Below, piece by piece: positions 25,914-34,058 of a stretch of 54,372 bases of DNA. The stretch spans positions 1-54,372 of the forward strand of contig JAHZIB010000008.1 in assembly GCA_019419955.1 (NCBI GenBank), given 5' to 3'. The position numbers were made by a program, and so were the translations under genes. A model generated the notes under the pieces. The model was not told where the DNA came from. It saw only the letters and a list, made by a program, of their open reading frames with translations, and searched no databases. Source of the DNA: Clostridiales bacterium (GTDB lineage: Bacteria > Bacillota > Clostridia > TANB77 > CAG-508). Every line of letters starts with the position of its first letter. Position 1 is the stretch's first letter.

Positions 25914-28007
25914 ATGTCAAACGATATATTAATATATTTACTTATTGGTGTAGGTGGCCTATTTTTTATAATTGTAATTGCATACTTACTGCTTAGAAAA
26001 AAAATGCAGTCTTCAGGTGTAAGAGAAATACAAAAATTAAGAGCTGGTACAGAAGAAAAGAAATTTACAAGTGAAATACTATACCAAAAATTATATGTAA
26101 AATATTTAAAAATACCATTTATTAAAAGATATTTACTAAAAATAAGAAGAAGATTAGAAATAATAAATATAGATGATGAATACTTGACAAGAAAGCAATC
26201 ATCAAAAATACTTACAAATGCTCTATTAATTATACTACCATTAACAATAATAATTATATTATTAACACATGAAAATGCTTTACTAATGTCATTCCTATTA
26301 ATATTTGAGGTATTCTTAGCAGATACATTGATTAATGGAATGGTAGACAAAATTGATAATAAATTACTAAAACAGCAAATTAATTTCTTTTCAGAAATTA
26401 GACATGCATATCATGAATATAACATGGTTGAAGAAGCAATTTATCAAGTGGCTCAGGATGATGAAGAACCAGAAATGGCAAGGCAAGCCGAAAAAATATA
26501 TGAGGTATTAATCTCGGATGACCCAGAAGGTGAGCTGGAAAAATATTATGATATTGCACCAAATGCTTATTTAAAAGAATTTGCAGGAGTTTCATATCTT
26601 ACAAAGGAATTTGGAGATAGAAAAATAGATGGAGCTTCATTATACTTAAAGAATTTAAATAATATAACTCAGGAAATGCAATTAGAAATATTAAAAAGAG
26701 ATAAGTTAGACTATGTATTTCAAAGTTTATCACTTATTTCTATAGTACCAATTTTATTTATGGAACCAATAAAGAATTGGGCAGTAGGACAATTTAGCTT
26801 CACAGCATCTTTTTATAACGGAAAAGCTGGTATGATAATGCAAATATTTATTTTAATAATGACATTCGTTTGTTATTTACTTACTAGAAAACTGAAAGAT
26901 AATGGTTCTGTAAATACAAGTACAAAAAATACAGAGAACCCATGGCAGGCAAAAGTATATAAAATTGGTATATTCAAAAAAATTGTAGACCTTTTTATAC
27001 CAAAAGAGGGAACAAAAGAATATAGAAAACTTCAACAAGACATGAAAGATGCAGCATCTAAAGATAAGATGGAGTGGATATATGTTAACAGAATTTCACT
27101 TGCGATTGTAACCTTTGTGGCATCAATTATTGTAATTATGTATTTACATCATATAGTTATACAAAATGTGTATACTGATCCTACTACAGATTATGATATT
27201 ATAGGAGCAATGTCTGAGGGGCAACAACAAAATGCAATGGAACTAACAGAATCGGATAATCAATATATTTTACATTTTAAAGGAGATACAAGTGTAACAC
27301 AAGATGATATCGCGAAGGAGATGGAGAGAGGAAGAATTAATGACGACTATGAAGAAGCAAGTGATAAAGAAATACAAGTAGCAGCGGAAAGAGTTTTAGG
27401 TAAAATAAAGACTGTAAACAGCGAGAACATGCAATGGTTTGAAGTACTGCTAGCTATGGTATTGGCAGTAGTGGCATATAATGCTCCGGTTTGGATGCTT
27501 AAATTTCAGGCTAAAATGAGACAACTTGAAATGGAAGACGAAGTAATGCAATTTCAAACAATTATACTAATGCTTATGAGAATTGAAAGGGTAAATGTTG
27601 AAATTATACTTGAATGGTTAGAAAGATATGCAAATATATTTAAAGAGCCAATTAGCAAGTGTGTTAACAACTACGAAAGTGGACCTTGGGAGGCATTGGA
27701 ACAATTAAAAGAAGATGTATCATATCCACAGTTTATACGTATTGTAGAAAGTTTGCAGGCAGCAGTAGAAAAAATACCAATTGCAGATGCGTTTGATGAA
27801 CTAGATACAGAAAGAGATTATTACCAAGCACGTAGGAGGGAATCAAACGAAAGATTAATATCAAGAAAAGGTATGATAGGAAAAGGAATAGGTTTTGCAC
27901 CTATGGTAGTAATATTTGTCGGATATTTAATTATTCCATTAGTATTCATAGGAATGACAAGCATGACAACATCAATGAGTGGAATGACAACAGAGTATGG
28001 TGGATAA
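25914..28007 (+). CDS. Fused TadB/TadC-like membrane platform protein
   Basis: A 697-aa protein with membrane segments near residues 5-28, 105-150 (two), about 275-330 (two), about 395-425, about 515-540 and about 660-690. Two T2SSF-like cytoplasmic repeats are suggested: about 160-270 (FFSEIRHAYHEYNMVEEAIYQVA) and about 545-655 (QFQTIILMLMRIERVNVEIILEWLERYANIF). Tad systems normally use separate TadB and TadC (about 300 aa each), so this looks like a fusion. A soluble stretch of about 90 residues (about 430-515, DYDIIGAMSEGQQQN...) separates the halves. GCAAGGAGGTG precedes the start. It follows TadA, as expected for the platform of a pilus. Confidence 0.8.
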   Translation: MSNDILIYLLIGVGGLFFIIVIAYLLLRKKMQSSGVREIQKLRAGTEEKKFTSEILYQKLYVKYLKIPFIKRYLLKIRRRLEIINIDDEYLTRKQSSKILTNALLIILPLTIIIILLTHENALLMSFLLIFEVFLADTLINGMVDKIDNKLLKQQINFFSEIRHAYHEYNMVEEAIYQVAQDDEEPEMARQAEKIYEVLISDDPEGELEKYYDIAPNAYLKEFAGVSYLTKEFGDRKIDGASLYLKNLNNITQEMQLEILKRDKLDYVFQSLSLISIVPILFMEPIKNWAVGQFSFTASFYNGKAGMIMQIFILIMTFVCYLLTRKLKDNGSVNTSTKNTENPWQAKVYKIGIFKKIVDLFIPKEGTKEYRKLQQDMKDAASKDKMEWIYVNRISLAIVTFVASIIVIMYLHHIVIQNVYTDPTTDYDIIGAMSEGQQQNAMELTESDNQYILHFKGDTSVTQDDIAKEMERGRINDDYEEASDKEIQVAAERVLGKIKTVNSENMQWFEVLLAMVLAVVAYNAPVWMLKFQAKMRQLEMEDEVMQFQTIILMLMRIERVNVEIILEWLERYANIFKEPISKCVNNYESGPWEALEQLKEDVSYPQFIRIVESLQAAVEKIPIADAFDELDTERDYYQARRRESNERLISRKGMIGKGIGFAPMVVIFVGYLIIPLVFIGMTSMTTSMSGMTTEYGG

Positions 28008-28010
28008 ACA

Positions 28011-28052
28011 AGTTTATAGGAGTTCATATAACCTAAATTTAATAAACAAGGG
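28011..28052 (+). repeat. TAGGT/ACCTA hairpin element, copy 4
   Basis: TTTATAGGAGTTCATATAACCTAAATTTAATAAACAAGGG: TAGG/CCTA pair around a ~9-nt loop. It lies between the fused TadBC gene and the first pilin. Confidence 0.45.
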
Positions 28053-28059
28053 TTAGAAT

Positions 28060-28804
28060 ATGGAGAATGCATCAAAAGCATTGATTATGGCTGGATCAAT
28101 TTTAATTGCAATAATGGTAATTGGTTTATTGATATATGGGTATAATCAAATATCTGACCTAGAGCAAACTAGGGCAGATGCTGAGGTTACAGATACTTTG
28201 GCAGAATACATGAGAAGATTCGAACAATATAATAGAGGACAAGGTGATGAGCCACTTTATGGAAGTGAAATATTATCTCTGGCAAACTTGCAGGAGGATT
28301 ATAACTTATTACAAGCTACTGATGGGTATTCTCCAGTTACTATAAAAATTGAAATTACAAAAGAAATTTTACGGAAACACAACAGGTTACTTTGCGACAG
28401 GAGTATATGATATTTCTGGAATATTAAAAGATTATAAAAAATTAGAAACTGACATTGAACAATACAAGGAACCAATATATAGAAGTAAAATTGATGATAT
28501 AGATAGAAATGCAGTATATTACAGTACAAGGAGTAATTTGGAAATAGCTATAGATTTTGAATTACCCGTTGGGCCTAATGATTATGATAATTTAACAGGT
28601 AGAGATGTATCAGATGAAAGATTACGAGATTTAGCTAATAAATATGACCATAATGTAGTTAATTTGCTAGACGATATAGAAGAATACTTAGCTTACAAAT
28701 CGGTTTATGATACATTTAGAAATGGCAAAAGGTTTAATTGTAACGATGTAAGATATGATAACGGAAATGGGAGAATAAATCAGATGGCTTTTACGGAAAT
28801 TTAG
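28060..28804 (+). pseudogene. MENASKAL-family pilin-like protein, frameshifted
   Basis: Begins MENASKALIMAGSILIAIMV, then one hydrophobic helix (about 7-30) and a helical YMRRFEQY segment. The frame from 28060 ends at 28410; the frame that begins inside it continues to 28804. Removing one A in the GAAATTTT run (about 28363-28370) joins IKIEITKE to FYGNTTGYFATGVYD and gives a continuous 247-aa protein with a soluble C-terminal domain. It is the first of a set of paralogous genes. No class III signal peptide precedes the ENASK start, so processing by a prepilin peptidase is not evident. Confidence 0.75.
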
Positions 28805-28815
28805 TAAAATTAAAA

Positions 28816-28836
28816 AACAATTTGTGTCAAATTGTT
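28816..28836 (+). terminator. Short perfect hairpin after the first pilin gene
   Basis: AACAATTTG/CAAATTGTT, 9 bp, 3-nt loop, no T-run. It may be an mRNA processing or attenuation site between pilin genes. Confidence 0.35.
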
Positions 28837-28875
28837 GCGATTAAAATAGAACCTTAGAAAGGAATGGGGGTAAAA

Positions 28876-29427
28876 ATGGAAAATGCATCAAAAGCTTTAA
28901 TAATGGCAGCAGAGGTGTTAATAGGTGTTATGATAATTTCCATAGGTGTATACCTTTTCAATGAAATGGGTTCATACAGTGCAGAAACGGCAGACCAAAT
29001 TGAAGAAGCTCAGCTTGCGCAATACAACAATCAATTCCTAAAATACTATGGTACTGAGTCAGATGAGAACGGAAAAAATGAAACTATAAGATGCTCAATA
29101 CATGATGTTGTAGGTATTGCAAATCTTGCTAGGAAAACTAATTTGGCTAATGGCTTTGAAGACATGCAGGAGCCATCTGATTCAAGTAATTATATTAAGA
29201 TAGAATTAATGCCAGTAACAGGCAGCAGAGTGAAACACTTAGAAGTCGCTAATGAAAGTATATTAACAAATCTTATAAAGGAAAATGATATAAAGTATGA
29301 CTCTATACCTACAAGTGTAGGAACAGATAAAATAATCGCAAATACAATATATTTTAAAGTTACAGATGTTGGTATTGGAGAATTTACTGGAAAAGTAAAT
29401 TATATGAGGTTTGAGCCATATAACTAA
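28876..29427 (+). CDS. MENASKAL-family pilin-like protein
   Basis: MENASKALIMAAEVLIGVMI starts a single hydrophobic helix (about 7-29), followed by a helical region with YNNQFLKYYG and a C-terminal soluble domain (about 60-183). The start is chosen at ATG 28876 because the family begins with MENA; an upstream in-frame ATG at 28864 would add MGVK. About 183 aa. The Y...F..Y.G / G..v..L...N pattern after the helix is shared with the next genes. Likely a structural filament subunit. Confidence 0.75.
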   Translation: MENASKALIMAAEVLIGVMIISIGVYLFNEMGSYSAETADQIEEAQLAQYNNQFLKYYGTESDENGKNETIRCSIHDVVGIANLARKTNLANGFEDMQEPSDSSNYIKIELMPVTGSRVKHLEVANESILTNLIKENDIKYDSIPTSVGTDKIIANTIYFKVTDVGIGEFTGKVNYMRFEPYN

Positions 29428-29460
29428 AAAAGGAAATTTGTAGAATTTTGGGTAAACCTC

Positions 29461-29489
29461 TTGCAAAAAGATAAAGAAAATATTATAAT
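29461..29489 (+). promoter_or_regulatory. Internal promoter in the pilin cluster
   Basis: TTGCAA (29461-29466), 17 bp, perfect TATAAT (29484-29489). It would give separate expression of the following small genes. Confidence 0.55.
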
Positions 29490-29507
29490 GAAAGTGTATA
29501 GTTTATT

Positions 29508-29948
29508 ATGAAAAATAAAATTTTACTTATATTAATAATATTCATGTGTGTCTTGCTAGTAGTAGCATATTATGTATATTCGTATAGAAACAGTATAGCA
29601 GAATCACAAAAAATGAATAGAGAATATGAACAGTATCAAAATTCACAAATGCTTGGCTCAGAACTTATAAGCTTGATAAATAAGACAGTAGATGTTAATA
29701 CTGATTTAGGTATAGAAAAAGACCAAGATGGTTTATTTATAGACAATGAAGAAAATTCAATAAAAATATATGTAAATTTTGTATATGAAGATGATTATAA
29801 GACTTTAGAAATGGAAAAAATATATAACAACGGAGCTGAAAACTTTATGAAAGTTTACAGTACAGCAAGTTTTAAATGTACAGAATTTACAATACATGAA
29901 AAAACGAACAATGTGAAGTCATTAACTTTCACAGAAACAAATGATTAG
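29508..29948 (+). CDS. Small pilin-like membrane protein
   Basis: 146 aa. One N-terminal helix (about 4-26, LLILIIFMCVLLVVAYYVY) without the MENA start, then REYEQYQNSQMLGSELISLINKTVDVN, which fits the post-helix pattern of the MENASKAL proteins, then a short beta-rich domain ending TETND. It has its own promoter at 29461. No strong ribosome binding site is seen (GTGTATAG before ATG 29508). Probably a minor subunit of the same filament; the assignment rests on pattern and position. Confidence 0.6.
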   Translation: MKNKILLILIIFMCVLLVVAYYVYSYRNSIAESQKMNREYEQYQNSQMLGSELISLINKTVDVNTDLGIEKDQDGLFIDNEENSIKIYVNFVYEDDYKTLEMEKIYNNGAENFMKVYSTASFKCTEFTIHEKTNNVKSLTFTETND

Positions 29949-30001
29949 ATATTAATATTACACTATAGATAAAATTTTAAGAATTTAAGGAGGAATTTTT
30001 T

Positions 30002-30448
30002 ATGGAGAACGCTTCAAAAGCTTTAATTATAGCAGGTGCTATATTACTTTCAATTGCAATTATAGGAATAGGAATGTATGTATACAATAATGCAGCAACG
30101 GCGATGGATGGAACAGATATGACAGATCAACAAGTAGATACATATAACCAAACTTTTACGAATTATAGTGGAGTACAAAGAGGAGCAAATGTTAAGACTT
30201 TATGTGATAGAGTAGCAAGCCACAATAGAACAGCGCAAGATGACTCAGAGAAAGTACAAATAGTATATGGTGGAAACACAGCTGATGTAGCTGCTAGTGA
30301 TATTGATGCAAGTAAAACTACTACTGAAGCAATAAATAATGTTAAAAATACACAAGTTAAGTCTGGTGTGACTTATGATATAACATTTGGATTTGATCCT
30401 TCATCTGGTAGGGTTACAACAGTATATATTAATGAAAAGACAAAATAA
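30002..30448 (+). CDS. MENASKAL-family pilin-like protein (likely major subunit)
   Basis: 148 aa: MENASKALIIAGAILLSIAI, helix about 7-29, then TYNQTFTNYSGVQRGANVKTLCDRVASHN and a Thr/Ser/Asp-rich C-terminal domain. AAGGAGG is well placed before ATG 30002, the strongest ribosome site of the pilin genes. Small, simple and well translated, it is the best candidate for the main filament subunit (inference). No cleavable leader is present. Confidence 0.75.
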   Translation: MENASKALIIAGAILLSIAIIGIGMYVYNNAATAMDGTDMTDQQVDTYNQTFTNYSGVQRGANVKTLCDRVASHNRTAQDDSEKVQIVYGGNTADVAASDIDASKTTTEAINNVKNTQVKSGVTYDITFGFDPSSGRVTTVYINEKTK

Positions 30449-30485
30449 TTTATTCATCACAATAAAATAATAAGGAAGTTTATTT

Positions 30486-31217
30486 ATGGAGAATGCAGTT
30501 GATGCTCTTAAAATAGCATTTGCAGTATTTGTACTTACAATGGCTCTGTCTATAGGAATGTATATGTTTAATCAAGCTAAAGCCACAGCAGATGTGGTTT
30601 TAGCAAGTTCTGATACTGAAACATATGCTACATATACAAATGCAATCGAAGGAATTGAAACTACAACAGAAGGAGATAGAGTAGTTGGACTTGAAACAAT
30701 AATACCAACATTATATAAATATTATAAAGAGAATTATACAGTAGTTTTTTTAGAAAATGATGGTACACCTCTAGAACTGTATACAACTAGAATGAGTGAG
30801 AATCCACAAATACGTTGGAGTAAAGGTTTTATTAATAAATATTACAATGATGATTATGAATTAAGAGTTTGCTCATTTGATGTTGATGAAGAAACTAGCA
30901 GACATGAACCATGGACAGGCAGTGCTAATTACTATAAGCAAAATCTAGATATGTTTTTATCTGGCGGAACATTTTATGCACCTAGTAGAAATGCAGCCTA
31001 TGATTATAATTATTCTGATAGCCATGTTAATGGATGGGGAAAAAAGCATGGATTCATAGAAGAATACCAAGATGCTCAATTCAGAGAAAGCATAGGGCAA
31101 TATACATATAGTGATATTACATCAGAAGTAGAAAATGATCCTAACTATGGTAATTCGGGATTAACCAACACAGCGCCTAAAACAAAAAGAGTAATAGTAT
31201 ATACATTAATGAATTAG
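30486..31217 (+). CDS. MENA-type pilin-like protein with large C-terminal domain
   Basis: 243 aa: MENAVDALKIAFAVFVLTMA and helix about 8-29, then YTNAIEGIETTTEGDRVVGLETIIPTLYKYYKENYTV, corresponding to the shared post-helix pattern, and a ~150-residue soluble domain rich in Tyr, Asp and Asn. It lies 37 bp after the preceding pilin gene. Likely a minor or tip subunit. Ribosome site AAGGAAG. Confidence 0.7.
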   Translation: MENAVDALKIAFAVFVLTMALSIGMYMFNQAKATADVVLASSDTETYATYTNAIEGIETTTEGDRVVGLETIIPTLYKYYKENYTVVFLENDGTPLELYTTRMSENPQIRWSKGFINKYYNDDYELRVCSFDVDEETSRHEPWTGSANYYKQNLDMFLSGGTFYAPSRNAAYDYNYSDSHVNGWGKKHGFIEEYQDAQFRESIGQYTYSDITSEVENDPNYGNSGLTNTAPKTKRVIVYTLMN

Positions 31218-31301
31218 TATTAAAATTATTATGAAACATAATGTAATACCAGTATGGTATGATAATGAATGTAAATTATTTTGAAAAGGGAGGACAAAAA
31301 G

Positions 31302-31838
31302 ATGGGAGACAGTTTAATTACAATTGTAGCAATATTTTTAGCAGCAATTTTAATGTTTGTTTTTCCATTAATGACACTTGCAGAGAGAACTGATGATATA
31401 TCATCGCTTGCAGTTCAGACTGCTACAACAGAGTTTGTTGATGGTATTAGAACAACAGGGCAAATGTCATTATCTGGGTATGAACAATATCTTAGTGATA
31501 TAACTTCAACAGGAAACAGTTTTGATGTTGATGTATTAATTCAACAACTTGATGAAAATCCTGGGGTGAAAACAACTCAAGCAGAGGCAACAAAGATTGG
31601 AGAAAACTTATATTACAATAAATATACTACACAGGTAGAAGATGAATTATATAAAAAAGGTAAAATTACACTTAAAGAAGGAGATATTGTAACAGTAACT
31701 GCTAAAAACACAAACCAAACAATTGCTCAATTGATTAGAAACTTTTTCTATATGATTACAGGTAATGATTCATACCAAATCGTTGGGCAACACTCGGGTG
31801 TAGTAACTGTAAATGGTGTTGGTTCAAATCAAAACTAA
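31302..31838 (+). CDS. Membrane-anchored pilin-like/TadE-like protein
   Basis: Starts MGDSLITIVAIFLAAILMFV, one hydrophobic helix (about 3-25), followed by Thr/Ser-rich soluble sequence (QTATTEFVDGIRTTGQMSLSGYEQYLSDI...). I choose ATG 31302, well spaced from GGGAGG at 31288-31293; an upstream TTG in frame at 31281 is less likely. About 178 aa. No family is recognised, but size, N-terminal helix and position support a minor pilin role. Confidence 0.65.
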   Translation: MGDSLITIVAIFLAAILMFVFPLMTLAERTDDISSLAVQTATTEFVDGIRTTGQMSLSGYEQYLSDITSTGNSFDVDVLIQQLDENPGVKTTQAEATKIGENLYYNKYTTQVEDELYKKGKITLKEGDIVTVTAKNTNQTIAQLIRNFFYMITGNDSYQIVGQHSGVVTVNGVGSNQN

Positions 31839-31889
31839 ATTAAAATTGTTGGGCAGATATTAAGTCTGTCTCTACAATGTACAATATAT

Positions 31890-31926
31890 GTAGGGGTGGA
31901 GTAATGAAATATCCATCCCTACGTTT
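31890..31926 (+). terminator. Hairpin terminator
   Basis: GTAGGGGTGGA (31890-31900) pairs with TCCATCCCTAC (31912-31922), one wobble, followed by GTTTTAAA. It lies between the previous gene and the 591-aa protein. Confidence 0.55.
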
Positions 31927-31986
31927 TAAATAAACCTTTTGAAAAATACTACAGAAGAATACTTTAGAAGGGAAGAAAAGTTTTAA

Positions 31987-33762
31987 ATGAAAATACAGCA
32001 TATAGCAATAATTTTTGTTTTAATAATAGTGCCAATATCGTTGATTATGGCTTCATATATACAAAATCAAATTGATGCAATTACATTGCAGACTGCTTAT
32101 GATGCAAATTTAATTAATGCTACACATGATGCAATGAAAGCATTTCAATTAAATACAACAAATAATATGTATTCAAGTATAAGCGATTCTAAAATTAGAG
32201 ATATTCAAGCTTCGGTTAATACTTTCTATAATTCATTAAATACGTCTATGGCTCAATATGCACAAAGAGCAAAGGATTTAGAAGCATATGTACCAGCAAT
32301 ACTTTTTACACTATATGATGGATATTATATATATACTTCATTTGACAATATTTATTCAGAAGATGAAACAACGGGAAAAGTAAATTTGAATGTAAATGCA
32401 AATAATAAGGTAAATGGTTTAAAACCATATATTTATTATTCGGCAAAATACAAATTAGATAATGGCAATATTATATCCGTAAATTATACCTTAGATAATT
32501 TAATTACTGTTTATGGAGATGTTGGAGATGGATATGAAACGAGAACAGGTTATCTTATAGATCCAAGTGATGTTATTATAAATTCGGACAAGTCTGTTGA
32601 ATATGATGGTGTAACTATAACAGATGAGAGTTTAAGTGAACATTTGCTATTTTTAGATGGTAGTGAAGGTAATAGAGAGAAAGTTTCAGAAGGAACTTTT
32701 ACATATGTTTATCTAAACAATCAAAAAGTATATTGGGACAATGGAAGATGGTTCTGGTATCAAAATTATACTAAGACATATGTAGAAAGCCCTGAGATTA
32801 TAAACGAACTTAATGCTACAAATGCTAGAAGTGATAGTGCATACAGGTTTTATTCTGAAGCAAAGAGATTTAGTGAATGGGTAAATGAAAAGCTTGGAGG
32901 AATAACTCAGGCAGATTTAATTAAATTTGAAGATGGAATAAGTCCAATTGGTACAGACATGAGTTATTTAACAGAAAACACAGGGAATGAACCCATTTTT
33001 AAAACAGATGGAAATCCTAATAATAACCCAATGATATCAGATTCTACGTTTAATAATCATAGACTAGCAGTTATAAGGAAATCAATGGAGTCAGCTTTAA
33101 ATACTGCAATTACAGATTATAGCGCAGCTACATCGTATGATTATCAACTTCCAGTAATGACTGATAATGATTGGTATTCAATATTAAACAATGTATCTAT
33201 GGTAACTTTTTTAGAAGGAATTTCAATTGGGTACAGATTATACAATAATTATGCTATAATAACAAATAATGTAAATAAAGAAGTTGTTACAACGAGAAAT
33301 ATTTATATAGTAGCAACTGATTTAAATGGAAATAAGGAATATCATCAGCCAGGCTGTAAAGAGCTTTTTGAGGGAATAGAAGATGGAAGTTTAACTCTTG
33401 ATAATACAAGAGCTATAGCTTATCCAATATCTAGTTTCCAAAGACAAACCATAAGAGTTGGAGAAGATAGCTCAAATGACCAATTCTATTATCTACAAGA
33501 TACAGGAGAAACCGGAAAAACTTTGACGGGTTGCTATAACTGTATAGTTGGTGGAACAGCAAATTATAACATAGATGATATAATAGAAGGAAATGACTTA
33601 ATAGATTTTGAAAATAGTATTGAGGGTGGTGGGAATAATACCCCAAGCTATACTATTTCAGATGCAGTATATCAGAGAATACGAACAGTATATTTAACAG
33701 CTCTTGCAAGAGAGAGATATGATATTTACAAGACTAACTTTGACCTTGATGCTAGTAGGTAG
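31987..33762 (+). CDS. Large pilin-like surface protein
   Basis: 591 aa. One N-terminal helix (about 5-27, IAIIFVLIIVPISLIMASYI), then a long helical region (QTAYDANLINATHDAMKAFQLNT) and a large extracellular domain rich in Asn, Asp, Tyr and Ser. There are two Cys pairs of interest, HQPGC and TGCYNC, in the C-terminal third, possibly a disulfide or metal site. The size and anchor resemble large tip or adhesin-type subunits of Tad loci (TadG-like), but no domain is recognised. Last gene of the filament locus; repeat C begins directly after its stop. Confidence 0.65.
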   Translation: MKIQHIAIIFVLIIVPISLIMASYIQNQIDAITLQTAYDANLINATHDAMKAFQLNTTNNMYSSISDSKIRDIQASVNTFYNSLNTSMAQYAQRAKDLEAYVPAILFTLYDGYYIYTSFDNIYSEDETTGKVNLNVNANNKVNGLKPYIYYSAKYKLDNGNIISVNYTLDNLITVYGDVGDGYETRTGYLIDPSDVIINSDKSVEYDGVTITDESLSEHLLFLDGSEGNREKVSEGTFTYVYLNNQKVYWDNGRWFWYQNYTKTYVESPEIINELNATNARSDSAYRFYSEAKRFSEWVNEKLGGITQADLIKFEDGISPIGTDMSYLTENTGNEPIFKTDGNPNNNPMISDSTFNNHRLAVIRKSMESALNTAITDYSAATSYDYQLPVMTDNDWYSILNNVSMVTFLEGISIGYRLYNNYAIITNNVNKEVVTTRNIYIVATDLNGNKEYHQPGCKELFEGIEDGSLTLDNTRAIAYPISSFQRQTIRVGEDSSNDQFYYLQDTGETGKTLTGCYNCIVGGTANYNIDDIIEGNDLIDFENSIEGGGNNTPSYTISDAVYQRIRTVYLTALARERYDIYKTNFDLDASR

Positions 33763-33885
33763 GTTTGCAAAATAATGGGGTTTTGGTGTTGTTAAATTGT
33801 GCTACGAAAGGCCTTCAATGTGCAAAAAGCACACCTGCAGCTTTCTTGCCTGTTTTACTAGCCAAAACACCAATTCTTTTGCAGA
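33763..33885 (+). repeat. Post-stop inverted-repeat element, copy C
   Basis: Starts immediately after the stop codon at 33760-33762 with GTTTGCAAAATAATGGGGTTTTGG and ends CCAAAACACCAATTCTTTTGCAG, its imperfect complement. An inner TGCaaaaaGCA hairpin lies in the middle. It matches copies A and B in the 5' half. The remaining sequence to 34058 shows CCTATAAATAGG (about 33968) and nothing else; the 77-codon frame across the region is not a gene. Confidence 0.55.
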
Positions 33886-34058
33886 CAAAAGTAATTAGTT
33901 GCTCTGGAAATTTCCTATGCAACAAAAAATCAAAAAATAAGTTTAAAATTTTTAAGTATGGTTATCCTATAAATAGGAGAAGAATTGTTTTTATATAATG
34001 AAAACAATTTAAGATGTTATAACAACAAATAAATACTCCTACAGAAAGAAGGATAAAC

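Noticed and set aside
33765..33998. 77-codon plus-strand ORF after the 591-aa protein
   Set aside because: It is read through the inverted-repeat element C, has no ribosome site and no resemblance to other proteins.
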